DNA from: Sterolibacterium sp.
Lineage (GTDB): Bacteria; Pseudomonadota; Gammaproteobacteria; Burkholderiales; Rhodocyclaceae
DNA: 32,066 bases
Assembly (NCBI GenBank): GCA_019105045.1
Contig: JAHRWT010000011.1
Location: 1-32,066 of the forward strand
Direction: 5' to 3'
Shown here: in pieces, positions 13,890-25,197 of the stretch
Layout of the letters: each line of letters opens with the position of its first letter
How positions within the stretch are numbered: the first letter of the stretch is position 1
Notes under the pieces: model-generated
What the model was told of the DNA's origin: nothing
Database searches by the model: none
Seen by the model: only the letters and a program-made list of their open reading frames with translations
Program-made: the position numbers and the translations under genes

Positions 13890-15311
13890 TCAGGGATTCT
13901 GTAATTGCTTGCGCCGGGCATGGGCCATGACCACCGCAATGGCGCAGGAAATGCTGCGCGTTTCGGCGGTATCGGCGCGGCTGGTCAGCACGATGGGCAC
14001 GCGCGCGCCGAGCACCACGCCGGCGGAAAGCGCATTGGCCAGATATTCGAGCTGCTTGGCCAGCATGTTGCCGGATTCGATGTCCGGCACCACCAGGATG
14101 TCGGCCTGGCCGGCGACCGTCGAGCGAATGCCCTTGGTCTTGGCAGCGACCAGCGAAACGGCATTGTCAAAAGCCAGCGGGCCATCCAGCAGACCACCCT
14201 TGATCTGGCCACGATCTGCCATCTTGCACAGGGCAGCGGCTTCGAGTGTGGCACGCATTTTGGGGTTGATGGTTTCGACTGCCGCCAGCAGGGCGACCTT
14301 GGGTTCGCCAATGTTCAACATGTGCGCCAGATCGATGGCGTTTTGCACGATGTCGGCCTTGCATTCCAGGGTGGGCTCGATGTTGATGGCGGCATCCGTG
14401 ATCATCAGCAGACGCGGGTAGGTCGGTACGTCCATCAGAAAGACATGGCTGATGCGGCGCGCCGTGCGCAATCCTTTTTCCTTGTCGATGATGGCATTCA
14501 TCAGTTCGTCGGTATGCAGGGAGCCTTTCATCATGGCTTCGACTTCACCTTCACGCGCCAGTTTGACGGCGATATCGGCCGAGGCATGGCTGTGGGGGGT
14601 GTCGATGATGCGGCAATCGTGCAGGGAAAGTTCCAGTTGTTCGGCCACGCTGCGGATGCGCGCTTCGGGGCCGACCAGCACTGGCAGGATCAGGCCTTCG
14701 TCACGTGCCATCAGGGCGCCCTTGAGTGATTCGCTATCGCAAGGATGGGCGACGGACATGGGGATGGCGGCAAGATCCTTGGTCATGCCGATCAGGCGGT
14801 TGTAGCGCATGAGCCGGTCGCTGAAAGTGATTTCCGGCATGGTTATCCGTGGCCGCTTGATCTTTTCGCTGGGCGCCTTGACTTCGGCGGTACCGCGAAT
14901 GACTTCCAGACCATCCTGGTTGGTGCAGACGCAGTCGAAGACGAGATGCTGGTTGTGAACGAATTTTTCCATGCAGCGCAGGGTGACGGTCACGGTGTCG
15001 TTGAGCGTCACCGGCCGCAGGAAATGCAGGGTCTGATCGACATAAATGGTGCCTGGGCCGGGTAGCTGGGTGCCCAGTACGGTGGAAATCAGCGAGCCGC
15101 TCCACATGCCATGAGCAATGACTTCGCGGAACATGGAGGAGTCGGCGTATTCCGGATCGACATGGGCAGGATTGACATCGCCCGACATGATGGCAAACAG
15201 CTGGATGTCCTGCGGGGTCAGGGTTTGCGAGAGGGTGGCGGTGTCGCCAACCTGGATTTCGTCAAAAGTGAGGTTTTCTATGAAGACGGATGGTTTGGCT
15301 GGATTGGACAT
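13890..15311 (-). CDS. MaoC-like hydratase / phosphate acetyl(butyryl)transferase fusion
   Basis: 473 residues from the ATG at 15311 (MSNPAKPSVF); no strong Shine-Dalgarno is seen. Residues about 10-150 are a MaoC hot-dog domain with the (R)-enoyl-CoA hydratase motif FAIMSGDVNPAHVDPEYA (Asp45, His50). Residues about 170-473 are a phosphate acetyl/butyryltransferase domain of the short, single-domain kind, with MKGSLHTDELMNA, HVFLMDVP, ITDAAINIEPTL and VVPDIESGNMLAKQL. The transferase half moves an acyl group between CoA and phosphate, supplying AckA just downstream (10 bases). This fusion is known among Proteobacteria as bifunctional enoyl-CoA hydratase/phosphate acetyltransferase. Whether the hydratase half is active, and whether acetyl, propionyl or butyryl is the true substrate, cannot be told from sequence. 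Confidence 0.9.
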   Translation of the reverse strand: MSNPAKPSVFIENLTFDEIQVGDTATLSQTLTPQDIQLFAIMSGDVNPAHVDPEYADSSMFREVIAHGMWSGSLISTVLGTQLPGPGTIYVDQTLHFLRPVTLNDTVTVTLRCMEKFVHNQHLVFDCVCTNQDGLEVIRGTAEVKAPSEKIKRPRITMPEITFSDRLMRYNRLIGMTKDLAAIPMSVAHPCDSESLKGALMARDEGLILPVLVGPEARIRSVAEQLELSLHDCRIIDTPHSHASADIAVKLAREGEVEAMMKGSLHTDELMNAIIDKEKGLRTARRISHVFLMDVPTYPRLLMITDAAINIEPTLECKADIVQNAIDLAHMLNIGEPKVALLAAVETINPKMRATLEAAALCKMADRGQIKGGLLDGPLAFDNAVSLVAAKTKGIRSTVAGQADILVVPDIESGNMLAKQLEYLANALSAGVVLGARVPIVLTSRADTAETRSISCAIAVVMAHARRKQLQNP

Positions 15312-15388
15312 GGCAGTAGGGCTTGAACAAGGACAATGGTGGAAAATTTGAAATATCCGGGCAGAAGCAGGCTTTTCAGAAAAAAATC

Positions 15389-15401
15389 TGCAAAATTTGC
15401 A
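15389..15401. promoter_or_regulatory. Palindrome upstream of maoC-pta, candidate operator
   Basis: TGCAAAATTTGCA is a perfect 13-base dyad (TGCAAA-A-TTTGCA). It lies directly downstream of a minus-strand TATACT (15407-15402) that could be the -10 of the maoC-pta promoter; a matching -35 is poor. See the related finding. Confidence 0.4.
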
Positions 15402-15461
15402 AGTATAAGTGGTTTTGCAGTGTGCCACTGCGGCTTGGACGCGGCTTGGGCGATGTGCTGT

Positions 15462-16805
15462 TCAGCTGATCTTGCGGGCGGCGGCCACGCCGCTGCGTAT
15501 AGCCGCTTCAATGGTTCCCGGGTAATCGCCTGCCAGATAGTCTCCGGCCAGCAGCAGACCAGGCAGTGCCGTTTCGGTGGATGGGCGCTGCAGACCCGGC
15601 AGGCAGGACCAGGTGGCGCGTTTTTCGTTGATGACCTTGCACCACAGCGGTGCGGGTAAATGCGGCACGATGGCGGCGATTTCCGCGTGCAGGCGGGCGG
15701 CAAGTGCTTGCGGCGTCAGTGTCAGATGGGGGCCTGCGGTGCTGATGACGGCCGCCAGCAGGCCGGCGTGACCGTCCAGTTGGCCGCGATCGAACAGCCA
15801 TTGCATGATGCCCTGGCTGTAACCCAGCATGGGCTGCGGCAGACGGACGTGTTCGGGGTAGGCCAGATAGCCAGTGATGATAGGCTGATGACTGAAGTCG
15901 GCAACTTGCCGGGCCAGCGCGTCTGTTGCCGGCAGGGCCGCCAGCAGGGGCGGCAGGTGGTAGGGCGCAGTGGCGATGATGACATGGCTGTAGTGGCCGC
16001 ATTCCCCGGTATCACCTAGCAAACGGTAGCGGGCAGCCGTTGGTGCTGCGGGTGTTGGCGACGGCGCGATCTGTTCGATGCGCCGAATGTTGGTGGCGTA
16101 GTGCAGGGTCGGCTTGTCGGCGCCCGCTTCGTTGCCTTGCTGGATCAGGTAGCGGGCGGCGGCATCAGGAAACAGCGTCGACAGATCGACGCGTGGCAGC
16201 AGCAGGTCACTGGCGCTGCGTCCGGCAGCCAGGCTGTCGCGTAGCACATTCAGAAAAATCTGCGCCGAAGCCTGTTCGGCTGGCGTGTTGAGTGCTGCAA
16301 CGCACAGGGTATGCCAGAGATAGCGGCGGACGCGGGCGGGCTGCCGATGCTGGTCAAGCAGTGTAGTCAGGGGCATGTCCTCGGGCAGTCGGAAAGCGGC
16401 CGCCTGCATGGCCTGCATGAAACGGATGGCTGCCCATTTTTCTGCCCAGCCCAGCCCCTGTGCGCCCAACAGGGCAGCGGCCATGTGCCAGGGGGCGGGC
16501 AGCCTGGGCGCGTGAATGCAAAATTCGTCGGGAAACTCCAGGTGCAGGGGCAGGCGCAGCAGATGTGTATCTGCTGCAATGCCGACCTGCTGCAGCAGCC
16601 GCAGGGTTTCCTGATAAGCACCGATCAGGATGTGCTGGCCGTTGTCCAGCTTGCGGCCATGCAGGTTGACGACGCGAGCGCGGCCACCCAGCGTGCGCGA
16701 GGCCTCGAAAACGCTGACCGGGATACGACGCGTGGCCAGTTCCACGGCAGCGGCCATGCCGGCATAGCCACCGCCGATGATGGCGACATGATGGGGAGAA
16801 TGCAT
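15462..16805 (-). CDS. hpnE: Hydroxysqualene dehydroxylase HpnE
   Basis: 447 residues, an FAD-dependent amine-oxidase/desaturase-type flavoprotein. The N-terminus carries the dinucleotide-binding fold VAIIGGGYAGMAAAVEL (glycines 11-16), then FEASRTLGGRAR and LDNGQHILIGAY, the last block being typical of HpnE. The C-terminal FAD block LPGLLLAGDYLAGDYPGTIEAAIRSG is intact. In the hopanoid pathway HpnE reduces hydroxysqualene to squalene. It follows hpnD by nine bases and is the last gene of the hpnCDE operon on the minus strand. The length is normal for the family. Carotenoid desaturases are the nearest alternative, but the hpnC-hpnD context settles it. Confidence 0.93.
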   Translation of the reverse strand: MHSPHHVAIIGGGYAGMAAAVELATRRIPVSVFEASRTLGGRARVVNLHGRKLDNGQHILIGAYQETLRLLQQVGIAADTHLLRLPLHLEFPDEFCIHAPRLPAPWHMAAALLGAQGLGWAEKWAAIRFMQAMQAAAFRLPEDMPLTTLLDQHRQPARVRRYLWHTLCVAALNTPAEQASAQIFLNVLRDSLAAGRSASDLLLPRVDLSTLFPDAAARYLIQQGNEAGADKPTLHYATNIRRIEQIAPSPTPAAPTAARYRLLGDTGECGHYSHVIIATAPYHLPPLLAALPATDALARQVADFSHQPIITGYLAYPEHVRLPQPMLGYSQGIMQWLFDRGQLDGHAGLLAAVISTAGPHLTLTPQALAARLHAEIAAIVPHLPAPLWCKVINEKRATWSCLPGLQRPSTETALPGLLLAGDYLAGDYPGTIEAAIRSGVAAARKIS

Positions 16806-16814
16806 GGCGCGAAC

Positions 16815-17663
16815 TTACGCAGCTTCGCGCAGATAGGTTCGCCAGGCCAACCAGAGCTTGGTCAGGCCGTGCAGGCGATTGCGGCGGTCGAGCACGCGGT
16901 AGTCATTCCGCCTGATTTCATCGAGCAGGCGGCGATAGATGGCCGCCATGATCAAGCCGGCCCGCTGCGCCTTGCGGTCACAATCGGGTAGCTGGGCCAG
17001 TGCCTGCTGGTAGGTCTGTGCGGCCCGTTCGGTCTGGAACGCCATGAGACGCTGAAAGCCCGGACTGTAGCGCGCGCGGGCCAGATCGTCAGGATCGACG
17101 CCAAACTGCAGCAGTTCGTCTTGTGGCAGATAGATGCGGCCCCGTCGGGCATCTTCGCCGACATCACGGATGATGTTGGTGAGCTGGAAGGCCAGGCCCA
17201 GGTCGTGCGCATACTTGAGTGTGCGGCGATCCTGGTAGCCAAAGATTTCTGCGGCCAGCAGGCCCACCACGCTGGCAACGCGGTAGCAATACAGATGCAG
17301 GCTCTTGTAATCCGCATAGCTGTGCTGATCCAGATCCATCTCCATGCCGTCGATGATTTCATGCAGCAGCTCGGCGGGCAGGTTGAAATGCTGCAGGCTT
17401 TCCTGCAGTGCCAGGCTCACCGGGTGACTGGGACGCTGGGCATACAGTGCGTCGATCTCGCCACGCCACCAGGCCAGCTTGAGGCGGGCAACGGCTGGTT
17501 CGCGGACTTCGTCGACGACATCATCGACTTCACGGCAGTAAGCGTAGAAAGCCGTGATTGCCTGGCGCCGCCGGGGTTCGAGAAAGCGAAAGCTGGCGCT
17601 GAAGCTCGAACGGCTGGTGGCCGTGCGTTGCTGGCAATACAGATTGGCCTGTTGCAGATTCAT
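16815..17663 (-). CDS. hpnD: Presqualene diphosphate synthase HpnD
   Basis: 282 residues, a trans-isoprenyl diphosphate synthase of the squalene/phytoene synthase fold. Both aspartate-rich motifs that bind magnesium-diphosphate are present: YCREVDDVVDE (about 43-53) and NIIRDVGEDARRGRIYLP (about 165-182). It condenses two farnesyl diphosphates to presqualene diphosphate, the first step of bacterial squalene synthesis. The ATG at 17663 overlaps the hpnC stop by four bases (ATGA), indicating translational coupling; that fixes the start, and an upstream extension into hpnC is not needed. hpnE follows nine bases after the stop. Confidence 0.94.
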   Translation of the reverse strand: MNLQQANLYCQQRTATSRSSFSASFRFLEPRRRQAITAFYAYCREVDDVVDEVREPAVARLKLAWWRGEIDALYAQRPSHPVSLALQESLQHFNLPAELLHEIIDGMEMDLDQHSYADYKSLHLYCYRVASVVGLLAAEIFGYQDRRTLKYAHDLGLAFQLTNIIRDVGEDARRGRIYLPQDELLQFGVDPDDLARARYSPGFQRLMAFQTERAAQTYQQALAQLPDCDRKAQRAGLIMAAIYRRLLDEIRRNDYRVLDRRNRLHGLTKLWLAWRTYLREAA

Positions 17664-18550
17664 GATTCGGGCGGGAGAACGTCGGGCAGCGGCTGGGCGA
17701 GGGGATGCGCACTGCGCATCGTTGCCCGCCACAACAGCAGGGGCCAGTCGTGGATGTGCAGACGCGGGCGACGATGGAATACGTCGTAATCGACAGCCTC
17801 GATTTTATCCAGTATGCGCAGGCCGCCGGCAATGATCAGGCGTAGTTCGATGCCGATGCGGCCGGGCAGGGCATGGCCCAGCGGTGCGCCGGAGAGCATC
17901 AGCTCACGTGCCAGATCGACTTCGCAGCGCAGCAGATTGCGCCAGCGTTGATGCGCGTCTGAGGATTTGTGCGGGCTGTGCAGCAGTTCGGCAAGCAGTT
18001 CTTCCGTCACGCCGTAACTATCCATGTCTGCTTGGGGCAGATAGATGCGGTCGGGAGATTTGCCCAGGTCGATAGCCACATCCTGCCAGTGGTTGATTAG
18101 TTGCAGGCTGCTGCAGATGGCATCCGACCAGCGCAGATGCTGCGGTGATTCTGCGCGGTACAGGCGCAACAGCAGGCGGCCGATAGGATGGGCCGAGCGC
18201 TGGCAGTAATCGAGCAGTTCGGCACGCGTGGCATAACGCGTCTGCCGCACATCCTGGCGAAAGGCGTCGAGCAGATCGTGCAGCAAGGCCAGGTCCAGCC
18301 GGTAGTGGTTGACCACCTCGGCCAGGCGCTGGAACAGCGGCGAGGCACAGGGCCTGCCGGCAGCAATGTGCGCAAGCTGGGCCGCATAATCATCCAGTTG
18401 ACGCAGGCGCTCTGCGGCAGGCAGATCACCTTCATCGGCAATGTCGTCGGCACTGCGGGCAAAGGCGTAGAGCGTCGTGACCGGCTTGCGCAAATGGCCC
18501 GGCAGCAGCAGGGAGGCAACAGGAAAGTTTTCGTAGTGGTCGACTGCCAT
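17660..18550 (-). CDS. hpnC: Squalene synthase-like HpnC (hydroxysqualene synthase)
   Basis: 296 residues. The start AVDHYENFPVASLLLP matches the usual HpnC opening. Aspartate-rich motifs are ARSADDIADE (about 31-40) and NHWQDVAIDLGKSPDRIYLP (about 152-171). In the hpnCDE route HpnC converts presqualene diphosphate to hydroxysqualene, which HpnE then reduces. The ATG at 18550 lacks a clear Shine-Dalgarno. It is the first gene of the operon, and a TATACT on the minus strand at 18610-18605 could be its -10. That element overlaps the -35 of the divergent tRNA-Leu promoter. No squalene-hopene cyclase lies in the window. Confidence 0.93.
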   Translation of the reverse strand: MAVDHYENFPVASLLLPGHLRKPVTTLYAFARSADDIADEGDLPAAERLRQLDDYAAQLAHIAAGRPCASPLFQRLAEVVNHYRLDLALLHDLLDAFRQDVRQTRYATRAELLDYCQRSAHPIGRLLLRLYRAESPQHLRWSDAICSSLQLINHWQDVAIDLGKSPDRIYLPQADMDSYGVTEELLAELLHSPHKSSDAHQRWRNLLRCEVDLARELMLSGAPLGHALPGRIGIELRLIIAGGLRILDKIEAVDYDVFHRRPRLHIHDWPLLLWRATMRSAHPLAQPLPDVLPPES

Positions 18551-18599
18551 GACGGGTTGCAGGGCCTGACAATCATTTGTCCGGCGCTTCCTTGACGGG

Positions 18600-18629
18600 C
18601 TGTCAGTATAAGAGTGATTCCGCTAGAAT
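18600..18629 (+). promoter_or_regulatory. Candidate promoter of tRNA-Leu (and tig)
   Basis: CTGTCA (18600-18605), an 18-base spacer and TAGAAT (18624-18629). The expected start is about 18636, 14 bases before the tRNA. Confidence 0.55.
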
Positions 18630-18649
18630 GGCGGGCACTGCGCTTTTGG

Positions 18650-18734
18650 GCCCAGGTGGCGAAATTGGTAGACGCAGCAGGTTTAGGTCCTGCCGCCGCA
18701 AGGTGTGGGGGTTCGAGTCCCTTCCTGGGCACCA
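18650..18734 (+). tRNA. tRNA-Leu (TAG)
   Basis: 85 bases, class II tRNA with a long variable arm and CCA encoded. The acceptor stem is GCCCAGG/CCTGGGC. The anticodon loop TTTAGGT (18682-18688) places the anticodon TAG at 18684-18686, and the T arm reads GGGTTCGAGTCCC with flanks. tRNA-Leu directly ahead of tig-clpP-clpX-lon is an arrangement I know from Betaproteobacteria. Confidence 0.96.
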
Positions 18735-18907
18735 GGCAGGCATGGAGGCGCAAACTCAGGTGATACGTGCAGCACGATGCGCCCGATACACGGTCTGTGT
18801 GCGGCGTGGGCAGGTTTTGTTTGCCATTGTCAATGGCGGGTGATTGCCAGGCAGTGGCAGTCTTGTTCGTTTTTTTCAACTTCAGAGAGTTCAGAGTCAG
18901 GATTTTT

Positions 18908-20269
18908 ATGCAGACCAATCACAATCAGGATCAGGATCAGGGTATCAGCCAGGAAACCACTGAAAACGCTGCACAAGCCGCTGTACCGAATCCCTTGGAG
19001 CGTCGTCTCGACGTGGTCGTGTCGCGCGAAGCTCTTGAAAAGGATGTCGATCAGCGCCTCAAGAAACTCTCGCGCACGGCGAAAGTGCCGGGTTTCCGGC
19101 CAGGCAAGGTGCCGATGAAAATGGTGGCGCAGCAGTATGGCCATCAAGCCCATTCCGAAGCGATGGGCGCGGCTGTGGAAAAATCCTTTGGCGAAGCGGT
19201 GCGCGCGCAAAATTTGCGCGTGGCGGGCTATCCCGACTTTGAACCGAAAGAAAGTGCGGATGCCGGCCAGATAGTTTTTTCGGCTGTATTCGAGGTCTAT
19301 CCGGAATTCACCCTGGCCGATATCGGCGGCCGCGAGATAGAAAAGCCGGTTCTCTCGGTGACGGATGCTGAAGTGGAAAAAACCCTGGAAGTCCTGCGCA
19401 AGCAGCGCACGACCTTTGTTGAATCTGCGGGCAAGGCGGCAGCCGAAGGTGATCGGGCCGTCATCGACTTCATCGGTCGCCGTGATGGCGAGCCGTTCCA
19501 GGGTGGGCAGGCCGATGATTTCGCCATGCTGGTCGGCGGCGGGCAGATGCTGGCGGAATTCGAAGCCGCAGTGATCGGCATGACGGCGGGGCAGACCAAG
19601 ACATTCGATCTGACTTTTCCGGAAGACTATCAGGCCCAGGATCTGGCAGGCAAGACCGTGCAGTTCGAGTTGACAGTGAAGCGCGTCGATGCGCCGGAAC
19701 TGCCGCCGCTGGATGCCGATTTCGCCCGTTCCCTGGGTGTTGCCGACGGCGACCTGGAAAAGATGCGCGAAGAAATCAGGCTCAATCTGACGCGCGAAGT
19801 CAATAACCGCCTCAAGGTGCGCACCAAGACGCAAGCGATGGAGGCGCTGCTTGCCGCCAATGAGATCGCTGTGCCGCAAGCCCTGATACAGGTCGAATCG
19901 GAACGGATGGCGCAGGCCGCGTTGCGCGACATGGAAGCACGTGGCATGTCGGCGAAGAACATTCCCATACAGCCGTCCTGGTTCACCACACAGGCCCAGC
20001 GCCGTGTCAGACTCAGCCTGATTGTTTCCGAGCTGGCCCGGGAAAAGGATCTTTATGCCAAACCAGAGCAGATCCGCGCCGTGATCGAGGATTTTGCAGC
20101 AACCTATGAAGATCCGGCAGAAGTGATCCGCTGGTACTATTCCCAACCGCAACGTCTGGCTGAGGCCGAGACGCTGGCCCTGGAAAACAACGTCGTTGAC
20201 TGGGTGCTGGCGAATGCCAGCGTATCCGACAAACCCGCTTCTTTTGAAGAGCTGATGGAAGTCAAATGA
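18908..20269 (+). CDS. tig: Trigger factor
   Basis: 453 residues. The ribosome-associated chaperone that first meets nascent chains. The ribosome-binding signature [12 protein letters not shown] begins at residue 62; an FKBP-type peptidyl-prolyl isomerase domain follows (about 180-265, with [17 protein letters not shown]), then the helical C-terminal substrate cradle. The ATG at 18908 follows AGGA by five bases. Compared with E. coli the signature lies about 19 residues further in, because of a polar N-terminal extension ([16 protein letters not shown]). The stop overlaps the clpP start (ATGA), so trigger factor and ClpP are translationally coupled. 173 bases separate it from tRNA-Leu; that gap holds an inverted repeat GCCATTG-T-CAATGGC (18823-18837) but no gene. 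Confidence 0.96.
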   Translation: MQTNHNQDQDQGISQETTENAAQAAVPNPLERRLDVVVSREALEKDVDQRLKKLSRTAKVPGFRPGKVPMKMVAQQYGHQAHSEAMGAAVEKSFGEAVRAQNLRVAGYPDFEPKESADAGQIVFSAVFEVYPEFTLADIGGREIEKPVLSVTDAEVEKTLEVLRKQRTTFVESAGKAAAEGDRAVIDFIGRRDGEPFQGGQADDFAMLVGGGQMLAEFEAAVIGMTAGQTKTFDLTFPEDYQAQDLAGKTVQFELTVKRVDAPELPPLDADFARSLGVADGDLEKMREEIRLNLTREVNNRLKVRTKTQAMEALLAANEIAVPQALIQVESERMAQAALRDMEARGMSAKNIPIQPSWFTTQAQRRVRLSLIVSELAREKDLYAKPEQIRAVIEDFAATYEDPAEVIRWYYSQPQRLAEAETLALENNVVDWVLANASVSDKPASFEELMEVK

Positions 20270-20991
20270 TGAAAACAGTGACTGGGCAGAACCTCTGCGG
20301 CAATTTCGCGGACACCAGCATGGTCGGTGGTCTGGTGCCCATGGTGATCGAAACCAGTGGCCGGGGCGAGCGTGCCTACGATATCTATTCACGTCTGCTG
20401 CGTGAGCGGGTGATCTTTCTGGTGGGGCCGGTCAATGATGTCATGGCCAATCTGGTGGTTGCCCAGTTGCTGTTTCTTGAATCGGAAAATCCGGACAAGG
20501 ATATCCACCTGTACATCAATTCGCCGGGCGGGTCGGTGACGGCCGGCCTGGCGATTTATGACACCATGCAATTCATCAAGCCAGATGTTTCTACCCTGTG
20601 CATCGGCCAGGCCGCCAGCATGGGCGCGTTCTTGCTGACGGCAGGTACCCAGGGCAAACGCTTTTGCCTGCCGAATTCTCGCGTCATGATTCATCAGCCG
20701 ATGGGTGGCTTCCAGGGACAGGCTTCGGATATCGAGATTCACGCCAAGGAAATTCTCTATCTGAAACAGCGTCTGAACCAGATGATGGCCAGACATACCG
20801 GCCAGAAGATGGAGCGCATCGAACGCGATACCGACCGCGACAACTTTCTTTCGGCAATTGAAGCCGTCGAGTACGGTATCGTCGACCAGGTACTCGAAAA
20901 CCGCAGCGCGGCGCAGAACGTGGCCGACAGCAAGCCGGGCAAACCAGAAAAGCTGGATAAATCGGATAAATCGGATAAATCCGAAAAATGA
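20266..20991 (+). CDS. clpP: ATP-dependent Clp protease proteolytic subunit
   Basis: 241 residues, or 240 if the second ATG at 20269 is used. The serine peptidase that forms the double-heptamer chamber, fed by ClpX encoded downstream. The catalytic triad is visible with normal spacing: Ser118 (GQAASMGAF), His143 (MIHQP) and Asp192 (DTDRDNFLS). The propeptide region before [22 protein letters not shown] is normal. After VDQVLENR, where E. coli ClpP ends within a few residues, there is an extra tail of about 28 residues ending in a lysine/aspartate/serine repeat encoded by tandem 9-base units. GGAAG upstream serves as ribosome binding site inside the end of tig, which it overlaps by four bases. 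Confidence 0.96.
   Translation: MMKTVTGQNLCGNFADTSMVGGLVPMVIETSGRGERAYDIYSRLLRERVIFLVGPVNDVMANLVVAQLLFLESENPDKDIHLYINSPGGSVTAGLAIYDTMQFIKPDVSTLCIGQAASMGAFLLTAGTQGKRFCLPNSRVMIHQPMGGFQGQASDIEIHAKEILYLKQRLNQMMARHTGQKMERIERDTDRDNFLSAIEAVEYGIVDQVLENRSAAQNVADSKPGKPEKLDKSDKSDKSEK
20956..20982 (+). repeat. Three tandem 9-base units in the clpP 3' end
   Basis: GATAAATCG, GATAAATCG and GATAAATCC lie at 20956-20964, 20965-20973 and 20974-20982. Each unit encodes one Asp-Lys-Ser step of the ClpP tail, so gain or loss of units keeps the frame. Confidence 0.95.
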
Positions 20992-21159
20992 TCTTGCCGG
21001 TCATTCGTCACCGCACCGTGGTGACGCGTGGCCGGGTCACTTGTTCATCCAGTGAATTTGCCGAATCACTCGTTGTGGCTGGTTGCCGGCCTGGATGCGT
21101 ATTAAACTGGGCAGATCGAATGGCGCACAGCCAATCACGGTGTATCGCGGAGTATCGAC

Positions 21160-22440
21160 ATGGCAGAAAAAAAATCCGGTCCGGAAAAGTTGCTCTACTG
21201 TTCGTTTTGCGGCAAGAGCCAGCATGAGGTCAAGAAGCTGATTGCCGGGCCGTCCGTCTTCATCTGCGACGAATGCATCGACCTGTGCAACGACATCATC
21301 CGTGACGAAGCAGCGGTTGCCCTGGCCGACGGCAAGGAAAAGCCCGAACTGCCCACGCCCAAGGAAATCTGCACCATACTCGACCAGTACGTCATCGGTC
21401 AGGAAGCGGCCAAACGCGTGCTGGCGGTTGCGGTCTATAACCACTACAAGCGCCTGCAGCACCTCACCGGACATGAGAACGATGGCGTGGAACTGGCCAA
21501 GAGCAATATCCTGCTGATCGGGCCGACCGGCTCGGGCAAGACCCTGCTGGCACAGACCCTGGCGCGCTTGCTGAATGTGCCTTTCATCATGGCGGATGCC
21601 ACGACACTGACCGAAGCCGGTTATGTCGGTGAAGATGTCGAAAACATCATCCAGAAGCTGTTGCAAAAATGCGACTATGACATCGACAAGGCACAGCGCG
21701 GCATTGTCTATATTGATGAGATCGACAAGATTTCGCGCAAGTCGGACAATCCATCAATCACCCGTGATGTGTCCGGTGAAGGCGTGCAACAGGCGCTGCT
21801 CAAGCTGATCGAAGGAACAATCGCCGCGATTCCGCCGCAGGGCGGACGCAAGCATCCCAATCAGGATTTCATCCAGGTGGATACCACCAATGTCCTGTTC
21901 ATCTGCGGTGGTGCATTTGACGGGCTGGACAAAGTGATCCGCAATCGTTCCGAAAAAACCGGCATTGGTTTTGGCGCGGAAGTCAAAAGCCGTGACAACC
22001 GGAACATCACGGAAACCCTGCTGCAGGTCGAACCTGAAGATCTGGTCAAGTTTGGTCTGATTCCCGAATTTGTCGGCCGTCTGCCTGTGGTTGCGACATT
22101 GCAGGAACTCGATGAAGCCGCCTTGATCGAGATACTCATCGAGCCCAAAAATGCCCTGGTCAAGCAGTACCAGCGGCTGTTTCAGATGGAAGGTGTCGAG
22201 CTGGAAATCCGCCCCAATGCCTTGCAGGCCATCGCCCGCAAGGCGATCAAGCGCAAGGCGGGCGCGCGTGGCCTGCGCTCCATACTTGAAACCGCCCTGC
22301 TCGATATCATGTACGAGCTGCCGGGCATGGAAAATGTGACCAAAGTGGTCATAGATGAAACCACCGTGGAAGGGTCTACGCCCGCCATTCTGATCTATGC
22401 CGACCAGCCGGCGGGCAAGACGGGCAAGGTTGCCAGCTAG
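21160..22440 (+). CDS. clpX: ATP-dependent Clp protease ATP-binding subunit ClpX
   Basis: 426 residues. An AAA+ unfoldase that recognises, unfolds and threads substrates into ClpP. The N-terminal zinc-binding domain has Cys14, Cys17, Cys36 and Cys39 (YCSFCGKS and [10 protein letters not shown]). Walker A is GPTGSGKT at 121-128, Walker B is YIDEIDK near 181-188, and the [22 protein letters not shown] region and the sensor-2 block [14 protein letters not shown] are intact. The ATG at 21160 has GGAG eight bases upstream. 168 bases separate it from clpP; that gap contains an inverted repeat CGTCACC/GGTGACG (21006-21026) without a T run, so partial co-transcription is possible. Confidence 0.97.
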   Translation: MAEKKSGPEKLLYCSFCGKSQHEVKKLIAGPSVFICDECIDLCNDIIRDEAAVALADGKEKPELPTPKEICTILDQYVIGQEAAKRVLAVAVYNHYKRLQHLTGHENDGVELAKSNILLIGPTGSGKTLLAQTLARLLNVPFIMADATTLTEAGYVGEDVENIIQKLLQKCDYDIDKAQRGIVYIDEIDKISRKSDNPSITRDVSGEGVQQALLKLIEGTIAAIPPQGGRKHPNQDFIQVDTTNVLFICGGAFDGLDKVIRNRSEKTGIGFGAEVKSRDNRNITETLLQVEPEDLVKFGLIPEFVGRLPVVATLQELDEAALIEILIEPKNALVKQYQRLFQMEGVELEIRPNALQAIARKAIKRKAGARGLRSILETALLDIMYELPGMENVTKVVIDETTVEGSTPAILIYADQPAGKTGKVAS

Positions 22441-22635
22441 TCCGGCAAACTTGCTGTAACGAAACCTCACGAAACGCCCCGCACGCCACCAACGCCACAA
22501 ATCCCGTAGCACTGCGCAGGCCTTTGCAGGTTCTTGCGGCAGGTCGCACGGCACGTTGTGGTGCCCCTTTTCTCGTCACAATGGATGAACTAGACTCGTC
22601 TTCCCGTTGCGATGGATTTTGTATCGGCTGGTGCG

Positions 22636-22663
22636 CTTGAAATTCACGATTTCAGCCCAAGCT
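22636..22663 (+). promoter_or_regulatory. Sigma-32 (heat-shock) promoter candidate for lon
   Basis: CTTGAAA (22636-22642) is a perfect heat-shock -35 element. It is followed after 13 bases by CCCAAGCT (22656-22663), a partial match to the -10 consensus CCCCATNT. The start would lie near 22670, about 28 bases before the lon ATG. lon is a known heat-shock gene in E. coli. The rest of 22441-22635 shows no gene. Confidence 0.6.
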
Positions 22664-22697
22664 GACCCCCAGTTGCACTCAATCAAAGGATAACGCC

Positions 22698-25133
<2,436 letters not shown>

Positions 25134-25197
25134 GCACATACTGAACACACACTGCGCAACGTCCAGCAGCATCTTCAACGCAACGGCAACACAATTG

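Noticed and set aside
18830-20392. 520-codon open frame on the minus strand opposite tig
   Set aside because: Antisense to trigger factor and the clpP start, no ribosome binding site or family motif.
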